A DNA stretch of 41,919 nucleotides from CADEEV01 sp964442185 (GTDB taxonomy: Bacteria; Acidobacteriota; Vicinamibacteria; Fen-336), in the NCBI GenBank assembly GCA_964442185.1, contig CAYTWT010000226.1, positions 1-41,919 on the forward strand, read 5' to 3'. Of this stretch, positions 15,815 to 24,210 are shown piece after piece (the first letter of the stretch is position 1; every line of letters starts with the position of its first letter). The translations under genes were made by a program, and so were the position numbers. A model generated the notes under the pieces. It saw nothing but the letters and a program-made list of their open reading frames with translations, was not told the DNA's origin and searched no databases.

Positions 15815-17886
15815 ACGCCCTCCACTTGAACGAGCACATCGTAGAAGGTTGCGCCTCCGCCGAGGTCCGTGAGGGCCTGGCTGGTGACGGCGTTGGCGTT
15901 GCGGCCGCCTGGGCACAGCTTCGACCACCAGATCGACAGGCCGACCACGACGCCCGGCCGAGCGTCTTCGGAGACACGGGCTTTCGCCAGGAACGTGCCG
16001 CGGTCGTTGAAGGTGCGCACGTTCTGGCCGTCGCGGATGCCACGAACCGAGGCATCTTCAGGGTGAATGGCCAGCAGCGGCTCGCTCTCGCGGCGCACCA
16101 AGGTGGGCTGCGCGGAGAAGGTGGAGTTGAGAAAATGATGCGCGGGCGGCGAGATGAAGGCGAGCGGATACCTCTCCGCGAGCGCAGGTGCGCTGCGAAC
16201 ACTCTCGCGCGGCGGTGTGAACGTCGGGAGCGGGTCGTGACCCGCCTTCGCGAGGCTCTCCGAATACAGCTCGCACTTGCCCGAGGGCGTCGGAAAGCCG
16301 CCTTGCGCAAACGGCGCGTAGGCATCAGGCACGTTCAAGCGGATGGAGCCCTCGCGCTCGAGCCTCTCGAACGAGATCCCAGACAGCGTCGGGTGCGACC
16401 AGTCGAGTGCTGTGCGCGCCATCTCGGCGTCGCTCTCGCGCAGGCTGGGATGGTCGAGCCCGAGGCGGGCAGCCAGCAAGCGGAACACCTCGGTGTTGGA
16501 CTTCGCTTCCCCGACCGGCTCGATCGCCGGCCGGCTCAGGCTCAGATGCAGGTGGCCGTACGCCTTGTGCAGGTCGTAGTGCTCGAGCGTCGTGGTGGCC
16601 GGCAGCACGATGTCCGCAAAGTCCACGCTGTCGGTGCGGAACAGCTCATGGACCACGACGAACAAGTCCTCGCGCGCGAAGCCGCGGCGCACGCTCTCCT
16701 GCTCGGGGGCCACCGCGACGGGGTTGGCGTTGTACACGAAGATCGCCTTCACGGGCGGACTTAGTGTCGCGTCGTTCAGGAGGCGGCCGATTTCGCTCAT
16801 GTTGAGGGTCCGGGTGCCAGGCCGCACCAGCGCCTGCCCCTCGAGCAGCTGGCTGTGCACCGGAAAGGAGCCGGAGGTGGAGAGCAAGATCCCCCCGCCG
16901 GCGTGACGCCAGGCGCCGGTCACGGCCGGCAGGCAGGAGATCGTGCGGACGGCCATGCCCGCGCCCGCGTGACGGTTCAGGCCGTAGTTGATGCGCAGCG
17001 CCGCGGCCTGGGTCGTCGCGTACTCGCGGGCGAAGCTTTCGATGATCGCGGCCGGAAGGCCGGTGATCGCGGCGGCGCGCTCGGGGTTCCACTCGCGCGC
17101 ACGCTCGCGCAGTTGCTCCCCGCCCACGCAGTAGCGCTCGATGTAGTCGCGATCCTCGAGGCCCTCGCGGAAGATGACGTGCATCATCGCGAGGGCGAGG
17201 GCGGCATCCGTTCCCGGGAGGAGTGCCAGGTGCTGGTCGGCCTTCTCGGCGGTCCGTGAGCGGTACGGGTCGATCGCGACGAGCCTGGCGCCGCGCCGTC
17301 GGGCCGCTTCGATGAAAGGCCAGAGGTGGACGTTGGAGCTCACGATGTTGGCGCCCCAGGCCACGATCAAACCCGCGTGGACAATTCCCTCGGGATCGAA
17401 GCCGATCGATTTCCCCACCGTCGCCTTGTAGCCAGCCGCGCCGGCCGAGGCGCAGATGGTCCTGTCGAGGAGGCTCGCGCCGAGGGCCTGGAAGAAGCGG
17501 CGGTCCATGCTCCCGAACGAGAGCATGCCCATGTTGCCCGCGTACGAGTACGGCAGGATCGCCTGGCTGCCGTGTTCGGCGATGACCGCCTGGAAGCGCG
17601 CGGCGATCTCTCCCAGGGCAGCATCCCACGAGATCCGTTCGAAACGGCCCTCGCCCTTGCGGCCGGCACGGCGCATCGGATGCAGGATCCGGTCGGGGCT
17701 GTAGACGCGCTCGAGGTAGTGGTTGACCTTGGCGCACAGGAAGCCTTGCGTGAAGCTGTGCTCGGGGTCTCCGCCGATCGAGACCGCCTTGCCGTTCTCC
17801 ACGTCCACGGTCATCACGCACGTGTCCGGGCAATCGTGGGGGCAGACGACCTTGAGCGTGCGGCGCTCGGCGTGGGCGGCGTCCAT
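15811..17886 (-). CDS. Molybdopterin oxidoreductase, DMSO-reductase superfamily, with one 4Fe-4S cluster
   Basis: A 691-residue molybdenum/tungsten bis-MGD enzyme. The N-terminal cluster ligands are C15, C19, C23 (CPHDCPDTC) and C51 (GFLCAKV). These are followed by ERVYSPDRILHPMRR, the catalytic-domain segments DRTICASAGAAGYKATVG, VAWGANIVSSNVHLWPF, VAIDPYRSRTAEKADQHLAL and LPGTDAALALAMMH, and the C-terminal MGD-binding region with AIHPEDASVRGI and the WSKLCPGGRNANAVT segment. No Tat signal is seen, so it is probably cytoplasmic. This CPHDCPDTC subgroup is widespread and mostly uncharacterised; the substrate is unknown. ATG at 17886 is preferred over a GTG at 17910. TAGGAT lies 14 nt upstream. 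No dedicated electron-transfer subunit is adjacent except possibly the mini membrane protein. Confidence 0.9.
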   Translation of the reverse strand: MDAAHAERRTLKVVCPHDCPDTCVMTVDVENGKAVSIGGDPEHSFTQGFLCAKVNHYLERVYSPDRILHPMRRAGRKGEGRFERISWDAALGEIAARFQAVIAEHGSQAILPYSYAGNMGMLSFGSMDRRFFQALGASLLDRTICASAGAAGYKATVGKSIGFDPEGIVHAGLIVAWGANIVSSNVHLWPFIEAARRRGARLVAIDPYRSRTAEKADQHLALLPGTDAALALAMMHVIFREGLEDRDYIERYCVGGEQLRERAREWNPERAAAITGLPAAIIESFAREYATTQAAALRINYGLNRHAGAGMAVRTISCLPAVTGAWRHAGGGILLSTSGSFPVHSQLLEGQALVRPGTRTLNMSEIGRLLNDATLSPPVKAIFVYNANPVAVAPEQESVRRGFAREDLFVVVHELFRTDSVDFADIVLPATTTLEHYDLHKAYGHLHLSLSRPAIEPVGEAKSNTEVFRLLAARLGLDHPSLRESDAEMARTALDWSHPTLSGISFERLEREGSIRLNVPDAYAPFAQGGFPTPSGKCELYSESLAKAGHDPLPTFTPPRESVRSAPALAERYPLAFISPPAHHFLNSTFSAQPTLVRRESEPLLAIHPEDASVRGIRDGQNVRTFNDRGTFLAKARVSEDARPGVVVGLSIWWSKLCPGGRNANAVTSQALTDLGGGATFYDVLVQVEGV

Positions 17887-17938
17887 GGGCGAACCTTTCG
17901 ATCCTACCACTCGCGGCGGTCCAGGCGGCCCGCCGTCG

Positions 17939-18322
17939 CTAGTCCGCTACCGAACGTGGCTGGCCGCTTTCGTCCACGGCCACCAGGACGACCTCGGCCT
18001 CCGTCACCTTCACGCGCTCACCGCTGCCGGCGCCCCAGCGCTCGGCCTCCACGGTGACCTTCACCGTGACCGACGTCCGGCCGACGCGCACGGTCTCGGT
18101 GAAGAAGCTGACGATGTCCCCGAGGAAGACGGGGGCGTGGAACTCCACCTCGCGCATCGCCTTGGTCACGTAGCGGCGGGCTGCGATCTTGCGCGCTTCG
18201 ACGGCCGAGGCGAGGTCGATGTGCGACAGGATCACGCCGCCGAAAATCGTGCCGAGCGCATTCGTGTCTTTCGGCAGCAGCAGCAGCTTGATCGCCGGGA
18301 TGCGTTCGTCCACCAGCTTCAC
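17939..18322 (-). CDS. Acyl-CoA thioesterase, hotdog fold (YciA/BACH type)
   Basis: A 127-residue cytoplasmic thioesterase hydrolysing acyl-CoA. It shows the family core: LLLLPKDTNALGTIFGGVIL, then SHIDLASAVEARK with the catalytic-region Asp, and REVEFHAPVFLGDIVSFFTE on the central strands. TVKVTVEAERWGAGSGERVKV and TEAEVVLVAVDESG complete the fold. The GTG at 18322 overlaps the TGA of the M28 peptidase gene (GTGA), which fixes the start and indicates coupling. It is the last gene of the presumed MBL hydrolase-M28 peptidase-thioesterase operon. Its acyl preference is not predictable from the sequence. Confidence 0.9.
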   Translation of the reverse strand: MKLVDERIPAIKLLLLPKDTNALGTIFGGVILSHIDLASAVEARKIAARRYVTKAMREVEFHAPVFLGDIVSFFTETVRVGRTSVTVKVTVEAERWGAGSGERVKVTEAEVVLVAVDESGQPRSVAD

Positions 18323-19899
18323 GTCCGCGGCAGCGGCTTGCGCGGCAAGGGTTCGTCGCGCATCGCCGCGTCGTACAGGAAGCTCGCGAGCACCACGGAC
18401 GCCTGCACCAGGTCGTCGCGCTTCAGGCGGTCGTAGACGTCGAGGTTGGAGTGCCAGGTGCGGGACGAGTACTCGACGTCGTCCTGGATGAACTGGAAGG
18501 CGGGGATCCCGACCTGGTCGAAGGGCTCGTGGTCGGTCTCGGCCTCGGGCCGCAGGGTCAGCTGGGTCACACCCAGGTCGGCAAGCGGCTTCATCCAAGC
18601 CTCGAAGATCGGCGCGACGGCCGAGTTCTCCTGCGCGTAGATGCCGCGGATCCGGCCGGTGCCGTTGTCGATGTTGAAGTAGGCCGAGAGCTTCGCATGT
18701 CCGGGTTTGAGCTCTAGAGGTGCCAGGTCTTTCTGCAGCTCGTAGTCGAGTTCGGCCTCATCCTTGTCTTTGGGGGCCGCGCGCGAGGCGAGGTGCTGGC
18801 TCACGTAGGCTGAGGAGCTGCCGTAGCTCTGTTCCTCGCCGGTCCAGAGCGCGAAGCGGATCGTCCGGCGCGGCGTGAGGCCGCTGGCCTTGAGGATGCG
18901 GGCGGCCTCCATCACGGCCGCGACACCCGCGGCGTTGTCTGTCGCGCCCGTCCCTCCGTGCCACGAATCGAGGTGCGCGCCAGCGAGCACGTACTCGTCC
19001 TGCTTGTCACTGCCCGGGATCTCGGCCAGCGTCGTGTAGCCAGCCATGTCCTTGTCGTCGAAGCGAACCCGTAGCTCGGTCTCGATCTCGACGTTGGCGC
19101 CAGCCTCGACCAGACGCACGAGCCGGTTGTACTGCTCGCGCATCAGCACAAACTCGGGCACGCCGCGACTCTCGCCGGCCCGCCAGGCGCCGTTGCTCTG
19201 GGCACGGACGACTCCTTGCCAGGAACTGGCTTCGATCGCCGCCACGACTCCTTCCTCGGCCAGGAAGGCTCGCAGTGCGCGATCGAGGCGCACCCGCTTC
19301 AGGTCCTTCTCGCGCTCCTCTTCCAGTTTGCGCTCCTTCGGGATCTCGAACTGCCCGATCTCGGCGAGATCCTTTGCGGAAAAGCGGGTCAGGGGCGGCT
19401 TGTCCTCGTCGTGAAGAGGCTTGGCCTCAGAGAGCAACAGGATCCGGCCCTTGAGCTTGCCCTTCTGCGCGGCGAGGTCGGCCTCGCTGTTCAAGTCGAC
19501 GCGCATCGCCTTGGCGTGGACCACCCCGCTCGTCCCCGGCGACCAGGCCTTGGGCCAGGCGACGAGCGGCGTGGTGGTCGGCGTCAGCATGTGCAGCGAC
19601 GAATGCTCGAGCGTCCAGCCCGGAGCGAAGGGCCCCCAGCTCTCAAGATGGGCATCCGCGAGACCCCAGGACGCAAAACGATCGCGCGTCCACTCGTTGG
19701 CGCGCTTGGCGGCGGGCGAGGCCGTGAGCCGCGGCCCGATCACATCGCAAAGGTACTGGGCCGTCTCCATCACCCTCGAGCGGTGCAGGCCTTCGTCTCG
19801 CAGTCGGGTGAGCGCCGCGAGATCGACGTCTTGCGCGGCGGAATTCGAGGCTGCGGCGGCGAGCGCGAGCGCGGCGACTGGCAGGATCGACAGCTTCAT
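18319..19899 (-). CDS. Exported M28-family zinc aminopeptidase with PA-domain insertion
   Basis: A 526-residue exported peptidase with signal peptide MKLSILPVAALALAAAASNS. A protease-associated-type insertion (about 115-285) carries a Lys/Glu-rich helix. The catalytic domain shows GAHLDSWHGG (H309), TDNAAG (D321), LWTGEEQSYGS (E355 general base, E356 ligand), YFNIDNGTG (D411) and TWHSNLDVYD (H483), the co-catalytic zinc ligand order of M28. Members cleave N-terminal residues or dipeptides from peptides; specificity is unknown. It lies 21 nt after the MBL hydrolase gene and overlaps the thioesterase by 4 bp. Confidence 0.92.
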   Translation of the reverse strand: MKLSILPVAALALAAAASNSAAQDVDLAALTRLRDEGLHRSRVMETAQYLCDVIGPRLTASPAAKRANEWTRDRFASWGLADAHLESWGPFAPGWTLEHSSLHMLTPTTTPLVAWPKAWSPGTSGVVHAKAMRVDLNSEADLAAQKGKLKGRILLLSEAKPLHDEDKPPLTRFSAKDLAEIGQFEIPKERKLEEEREKDLKRVRLDRALRAFLAEEGVVAAIEASSWQGVVRAQSNGAWRAGESRGVPEFVLMREQYNRLVRLVEAGANVEIETELRVRFDDKDMAGYTTLAEIPGSDKQDEYVLAGAHLDSWHGGTGATDNAAGVAAVMEAARILKASGLTPRRTIRFALWTGEEQSYGSSSAYVSQHLASRAAPKDKDEAELDYELQKDLAPLELKPGHAKLSAYFNIDNGTGRIRGIYAQENSAVAPIFEAWMKPLADLGVTQLTLRPEAETDHEPFDQVGIPAFQFIQDDVEYSSRTWHSNLDVYDRLKRDDLVQASVVLASFLYDAAMRDEPLPRKPLPRT

Positions 19900-19920
19900 C
19901 GGTTCGATGGCTCCCGGGGC

Positions 19921-20556
19921 TCAGGTGAGAAACGGGTTCTTGCGGCGTTCGCGGCCGATCGTCGTCTCCGGGCCATGGCCCGGGATGACGCGAGTCTTGT
20001 CGTCGAGAGCGAGGAGGCGACTGCGAATCGAGGCGATCTCCTGCTCGAAGTCGCCACCCCAGAGATCGGTGCGGCCGATGCCGCCAGCGAACAGCGTATC
20101 GCCCGAGAGCAGCAGCGGCTCGTCGCCGGCGAGGTGAAAGCACAGGCTGCCCGGTGTGTGTCCGGGCGTGTGTAGCACTTCGGCGGCGAGGGCGCCCGCC
20201 TTGACTAGGTCGCCCTGGTGGATGTGGTCGTCGACGTCGGCACGGACCGGCGCCGGGACCATCCCGCCCATCCACTCGGCTTGCGCCTTCAGGTTGTCGT
20301 AGAGCGGCAGATCGGCTTCGTGCAGCATGAGGCGAGCGCCGGTCTTGTCCTTCACGGCCTGGTTCCCGCCCACATGGTCGAGATGCGTGTGCGTGATCAG
20401 GATCGCCTTGCAGGTGAGACCCTCCGCGCGCAGCGCCGCGAGCACGCTCTCTGGTTCATCGCCCGGGTCGACGATGATCGCTTCCTTGGTCACCTCATCT
20501 CCGATCACGGTGCAATTGCACTGGAGCAAGCCCACCGGAAACGTCCGCACGATCAT
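19921..20556 (-). CDS. Metallo-beta-lactamase-fold hydrolase (glyoxalase II-like)
   Basis: A 211-residue cytoplasmic MBL-fold enzyme. Metal motifs: THTHLDHVGG (HxHxDH), HTPGHTPGS, SGDTLFAGGIGRTDL (bridging Asp) and PGHGPETTIGRE near the C-terminus. It begins MIVRTFPVGLLQCNCTVIGD, the usual opening of YcbL-type glyoxalase II relatives. The length is that of the short YcbL group, lacking the C-terminal glutathione-binding helices of GloB, so thioester hydrolysis is likely but glutathione specificity is doubtful. A TAAGAT hexamer 8 nt before the ATG and tandem palindromes at 20589-20614 form the upstream region. It is the first gene of the presumed operon with the M28 peptidase and thioesterase. 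Confidence 0.92.
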   Translation of the reverse strand: MIVRTFPVGLLQCNCTVIGDEVTKEAIIVDPGDEPESVLAALRAEGLTCKAILITHTHLDHVGGNQAVKDKTGARLMLHEADLPLYDNLKAQAEWMGGMVPAPVRADVDDHIHQGDLVKAGALAAEVLHTPGHTPGSLCFHLAGDEPLLLSGDTLFAGGIGRTDLWGGDFEQEIASIRSRLLALDDKTRVIPGHGPETTIGRERRKNPFLT

Positions 20557-20564
20557 CGCTTCAC

Positions 20565-20570
20565 ATCTTA
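20565..20570 (-). promoter_or_regulatory. Predicted -10 element of the MBL-M28-thioesterase operon
   Basis: TAAGAT on the minus strand, 8 nt before the ATG at 20556. The expected -35 region falls on the palindrome at 20589-20603, so a bound protein there could block or recruit RNA polymerase. Confidence 0.4.
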
Positions 20571-20588
20571 ACTCGGTTGGCAGGGGCT

Positions 20589-20614
20589 GAGCGTGTCACG
20601 CTCGACAGGCTGTC
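20589..20614. repeat. Two abutting perfect palindromes, operator or terminator candidates
   Basis: GAGCGTG-T-CACGCTC (20589-20603) is followed with no gap by GACAG-G-CTGTC (20604-20614). They lie in the 100-bp gap between the amidohydrolase stop and the MBL hydrolase start. No T-run follows on either strand, which speaks against a simple rho-independent terminator. Position over the predicted -35 region suggests an operator. Confidence 0.45.
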
Positions 20615-20656
20615 GGACGGCCATTCAGCCCAGTGAAGATGCGCCTTCCGACTCCC

Positions 20657-22276
20657 CTAGTGCCGATGCTTGAGCGGGCGGCCGGGCCGCGCCGCGGTGA
20701 GGCGGCCCTCGTCGACGACCAGCTGACCGTTGACCGCGACATAGAGAAAGCCCTCGCTGTAGTGCGTGGGATCTGCATACGTCGAGCGCTCGCGGACGCT
20801 CGACGGATCGAACGCCACGAGGTCCGCGGCCATCCCGGGTCTGACGATGCCGCGGTCAGCGAGCCGCATGCGCGAGGCCGGCAGCGACGTCATCTTGCGG
20901 ATCGCCTCCTCGAGGCTGAGCAGCTTCTCGTCGCGCACGTACTTGCCGAGGATACGGGCCGTCGAGGCCCAGGCCCGCGGGTGCGATTTCTCCTGCGAGA
21001 AGATCCCGTCCTCGGCTGAAGCTCCCGAGTCGGTGCAGAAGCCGACCAGCGGATGGCGCAGCGCTTCGCGCACGTCATCCTCGTTCATGCTGAACGTGAT
21101 GCGCCCCGTGTTGCCCTTGTCGGCGATCACGATCCCGATCATCGCGTCGACCTCGTCCTTGCCTTCGGCCTTGGCGATCTCGGCCAGCGTGCGACCCTCG
21201 TACTTCTTCAGCTCCGGGTTGAGCACGCTCGTGATCAGCACGTCTTCGCCCCGGAACTCGTCGGCCTGGGCCTCGTCGTGCGCTCGCCGGCGTTGTGCGG
21301 GGTCGCGCAAGCGCGCGACCAGTTTCTCGCGTCCGCCCTCGCGCGCCCAGGCCGGCAGGCTCGCGTCGAGGCTGTTCGAGCTGGCGGTCCACGGGTACTG
21401 GTCGGCCGTGACGTCGAGCCCTTCGGCCCGGGCCGCTTCGATGCGCGCCAGCACCGTGCGCATCCGGCCCCAGTTCTTGGCGCCTGCGGTCTTCAGGTGA
21501 TAGATCTCGGCGGGAAGCTGTGCCTCGCGCGCGATCCGGAACACTTCGTCGAGGCTCTGGTCGAGGCCGTCGCCCTCGTCGCGCTGGTGCGTGATGTAGC
21601 TGCCCCCGTAGCGCGCCACGACCTTGGCAAGCGCCACGATCTCCTCGGTCGAAGCGAATCGGCCCGGCACGTAGATGAGCGACGTCGAGAGCCCGAAGGC
21701 GCCCTCCTCCATCGCTTGGGCCGCGGCCTTCTCCATCGCCGCGAGTTCGACTGGAGTGGCCGGCCGATCGTCGTTGCCGACGATCATCTCGCGCAGGCCG
21801 CCCGCGCCGACGAAGCTGCCGAGGTTGATCGCCGGCCGCGCCTTCTCGAAGGCCTTCCAATAGCCGGCGAGGGTCGTCCAGTCTGGCGTGACGCCGTAGT
21901 GCTGCCATGTCTCGCGGCCGGCCTCGATCATCTGCGCCGACAGCGGCGCGATCGCGTTGCCCTCGCCCGTGATCTCGGTAGTGATGCCCTGGGTGATCTT
22001 GCTGGCCGCGCGTGGATCGACGAGCACGTTGTATTCCGACTGCCCCAGCATGTCGATGAAGCCCGGCGCGAGCACGAGGCCGCTCGCGTCGATGCGGCGC
22101 CTGGCCTGCGCCGAGGTGAGGTTGCCCACGGCCGCGATCCGGTCTCCAATGACGCCCACGTCGGCACGGAACCACGGCGCTCCGGTCCCGTCCACGACCC
22201 GCCCGCCCGAGAAGACCAGGTCGTAGCCCTCTGATGCGGCGCTGGCGGCAAGCAGTACGAGGATGGGCGCGATCAT
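20657..22276 (-). CDS. Amidohydrolase of the N-acyl-D-amino-acid deacylase family, HxH-lacking variant, exported
   Basis: A 539-residue protein with a short export signal (MIAPILVLLAASAA), then the urease-like metal-dependent hydrolase fold: FSGGRVVDGTG, GLVLAPGFID, ITHQRDEGDG (expected beta-site His), AEIYHLKTAGAKNWGRM (second His) and FCTDSGASAED (catalytic Asp). C-terminal LADRGIVRPGMAADLVAFDP is typical of D-aminoacylases. The normal DxHxH after GFID is replaced by D75-M-L77-G-Q79, and the GNCG cysteine by GEG (E105). The alpha metal site therefore appears missing while the beta site is kept. A strong GGAGG lies seven nucleotides before the ATG. Substrate may be an N-acyl-D-amino acid or peptide, but the altered site makes this uncertain. 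Confidence 0.85.
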   Translation of the reverse strand: MIAPILVLLAASAASEGYDLVFSGGRVVDGTGAPWFRADVGVIGDRIAAVGNLTSAQARRRIDASGLVLAPGFIDMLGQSEYNVLVDPRAASKITQGITTEITGEGNAIAPLSAQMIEAGRETWQHYGVTPDWTTLAGYWKAFEKARPAINLGSFVGAGGLREMIVGNDDRPATPVELAAMEKAAAQAMEEGAFGLSTSLIYVPGRFASTEEIVALAKVVARYGGSYITHQRDEGDGLDQSLDEVFRIAREAQLPAEIYHLKTAGAKNWGRMRTVLARIEAARAEGLDVTADQYPWTASSNSLDASLPAWAREGGREKLVARLRDPAQRRRAHDEAQADEFRGEDVLITSVLNPELKKYEGRTLAEIAKAEGKDEVDAMIGIVIADKGNTGRITFSMNEDDVREALRHPLVGFCTDSGASAEDGIFSQEKSHPRAWASTARILGKYVRDEKLLSLEEAIRKMTSLPASRMRLADRGIVRPGMAADLVAFDPSSVRERSTYADPTHYSEGFLYVAVNGQLVVDEGRLTAARPGRPLKHRH

Positions 22277-22300
22277 GGCTGACCTCCTAAGGTGGCGATT

Positions 22301-23029
22301 CTAGCTTGAGGCTTCGGCGCGGGCGCGAATCGCGCGCAGCCACATGCGCCGGATCAAGGCGCTGCCGGGGTAGATGAGCCGCCAGTACGCGGCGAACGGC
22401 CGTGCGGCCGCGCTGCTCGTCGCGTGAATACGCGTTTGCGTGACGACGCTAGTAAACCCGCCGCCGGCCTCGAGCACGGCGAAGTTCATGAACGCCTTCG
22501 CCAGCTCCCCGTCGCGCATTGCGAGCAGCTCGGCTGCCGTCGTCGGCCGTGACGCGTTTTCACAGTGGACCAGGGTGCCGACGACGACCTCGCGCCCCGG
22601 CTCCTCGAGCACGAGGAAGAAGCCGGAGCCGAGTGCGATCTCGAGTATCGGCCGCGTCGCCGAAGGGTTGAGAATGCTCTCCGTCCTCTGGCCTGGGAGC
22701 CGCGGCGAGCGGATCCAGGTGAGCAGCCGGAAGAAGCGGATCTCGGGCGCCGTCACCTCGCGGATCGCGCGGTAGACCCGTTCAGCGGAAGCGTGGACAC
22801 GGATCTCGTGGGACTCGCCGAACTCGTACTCCGGCATCAGCCGATCCAGCGCCATCGGCGGGCCTTCGAGCCGGATCGTCCGCGCCGGCAGAGCCAGAGC
22901 CACGACGACGAACAGCAAGCCGACGGCGGCGATCAGGGCGCCGTGGCCTTGGGTCACGCTGCTGAAGAAGCTCACGACGCCGACCGCCACGAGCGCCAGG
23001 CCGGCGTCGAGCAGCAGGACGGGAAACAC
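22301..23029 (-). CDS. SRPBCC-domain protein with two N-terminal membrane segments
   Basis: A 242-residue protein. Two hydrophobic segments (about 3-24 VLLLDAGLALVAVGVVSFF and 31-49 ALIAAVGLLFVVVALAL) precede a START/SRPBCC-like ligand-binding domain: HEIRVHASAERVYRAIREV at its first strand, FRLLTWIRSPRLPG, FLVLEEPGREVVVGTLV and FTSVVTQTRIHATS. Such domains bind lipophilic ligands; no catalytic role is visible. The GTG at 23029 shares its first base with the last base of the upstream TAG stop (TAGTG), which fixes the start and implies coupling with the PDZ/TPR/thioredoxin-fold gene. Confidence 0.75.
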   Translation of the reverse strand: MFPVLLLDAGLALVAVGVVSFFSSVTQGHGALIAAVGLLFVVVALALPARTIRLEGPPMALDRLMPEYEFGESHEIRVHASAERVYRAIREVTAPEIRFFRLLTWIRSPRLPGQRTESILNPSATRPILEIALGSGFFLVLEEPGREVVVGTLVHCENASRPTTAAELLAMRDGELAKAFMNFAVLEAGGGFTSVVTQTRIHATSSAAARPFAAYWRLIYPGSALIRRMWLRAIRARAEASS

Positions 23030-24210
23030 TACGGCGCGCTGACGCTCGCGAGCGTGTCCCACAGCTCGACGGCCTCGAGCTCGCCTTCGTACACCACCGT
23101 CCCGCTGCGATCGAGCAGCAGAATGAAGGGACTCCCGTGCGGCGCGACCCTGTCCGTGACGTCGCCGGCCTCGAGCAGGATCGAGACGGGGAAGCGGGCG
23201 GCGCGCGCCTCGTCCTCGCTCTTGTAGTAGTGAGCCCGATCGGCGCTGCGCTCCGGCTCCATCGTGATCACGTGCAAGGCATGCACGTATTCGGCGAAGT
23301 AGCGGGCGTAGTTGTGGTAGCGGCTCATGAAATCGTTGTAGGGCCCGTTGCCCCGATAGCTCGCGAGCAGGCAGACGATGAGCAGCTTGTCTTTCGGCAT
23401 GGCGTGAAGAGTCGCCGCCAGCGACACCTCGCCCTCGCCTCCATCCAGCCGCGGCAGCGAGTAGTCGACGGGGAAACGCCTTTGCACCCATTCCGGGGCG
23501 GGTGGGCGCGGCCTCTCGCCGGTGACCTTTTCGACGCCACGCGCCACCGCCTCGGAGGCCTGGTTCTCGTAGGCGAGGTCAACCAGCCGCTTGGCATTGT
23601 CCTTGTCGCCCTTGCGAAGCCACTCCATCGCCAGGTAGTAGTAACCGACGGCGGTGAAGTTCATCGTCCACCACGACGCGTACTTGTCCATGTACTCGGA
23701 GACGCGCTGCATCCCCTGTTCCGTGCGGCCCGACTCCCAGAGTGCCGCGCCCTCGAAGATGAGCGCCGGCGTGCCGCGCTCCTTGTCGGCCGCGAGTGTG
23801 GCACTCGCGAGTTTCTCGAGGCTGCGCCAGTCACGCGCCTCCCAGACCTGCTCGAGGGCCTTGTAGTCCGGCTTGCGAGGCTCGTACAGGACCTTGATCG
23901 CGTCGAGCGTCTTCGCCAGCTCGACGCCGATTTCGATCCCGCTCGCCGCCAACTCGACCCGCTCGTGGCGGGGGCGCGAATAAAACAGGTAGCGGCGTTC
24001 GGCGGCGCGATACAGGTAGAGCTTCGGGGTGAAGCCGATGGCCGCCTGGCCATCGATCTCGACGAGCAGGTCCTTCTCGGCGATGCCGATCGAGGTCGCG
24101 ATGCAGCGCTTCCCGATCTTCTTGACGATCAGGCACTGGGCCGGACGCGGCAGCGGCGTGTTCGGCGTGGCACGAAGCCCGAGAATCTGCCGCTGAATGA
24201 ACTCTTCCAA
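23029..24210 (-). CDS. PDZ-like, TPR-like and thioredoxin-fold protein without CxxC; TTG start
   Basis: A 393-residue protein without a signal peptide. Residues about 30-100 look PDZ-like (ATSIGIAEKDLLVEIDGQAA). About 110-235 are paired helices like TPRs (DYKALEQVWEARDWRSLEKL, LIFEGAALWESGRTEQGMQR, YYYLAMEWLRKGDKDNAKRL). About 265-390 resemble a TlpA/AhpC-type thioredoxin fold (DKLLIVCLLASYRGNGPYND; SPFILLLDRSGTVVYEGELE), in which ASYRGNGP occupies the place of the redox CxxC, so disulfide chemistry is not expected. The start is TTG, supported by GGAGG eight nucleotides before it. The SRPBCC gene is coupled downstream. I know no name for this architecture; a scaffolding or stress-sensing role would be speculation. 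Confidence 0.75.
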   Translation of the reverse strand: MEEFIQRQILGLRATPNTPLPRPAQCLIVKKIGKRCIATSIGIAEKDLLVEIDGQAAIGFTPKLYLYRAAERRYLFYSRPRHERVELAASGIEIGVELAKTLDAIKVLYEPRKPDYKALEQVWEARDWRSLEKLASATLAADKERGTPALIFEGAALWESGRTEQGMQRVSEYMDKYASWWTMNFTAVGYYYLAMEWLRKGDKDNAKRLVDLAYENQASEAVARGVEKVTGERPRPPAPEWVQRRFPVDYSLPRLDGGEGEVSLAATLHAMPKDKLLIVCLLASYRGNGPYNDFMSRYHNYARYFAEYVHALHVITMEPERSADRAHYYKSEDEARAARFPVSILLEAGDVTDRVAPHGSPFILLLDRSGTVVYEGELEAVELWDTLASVSAP

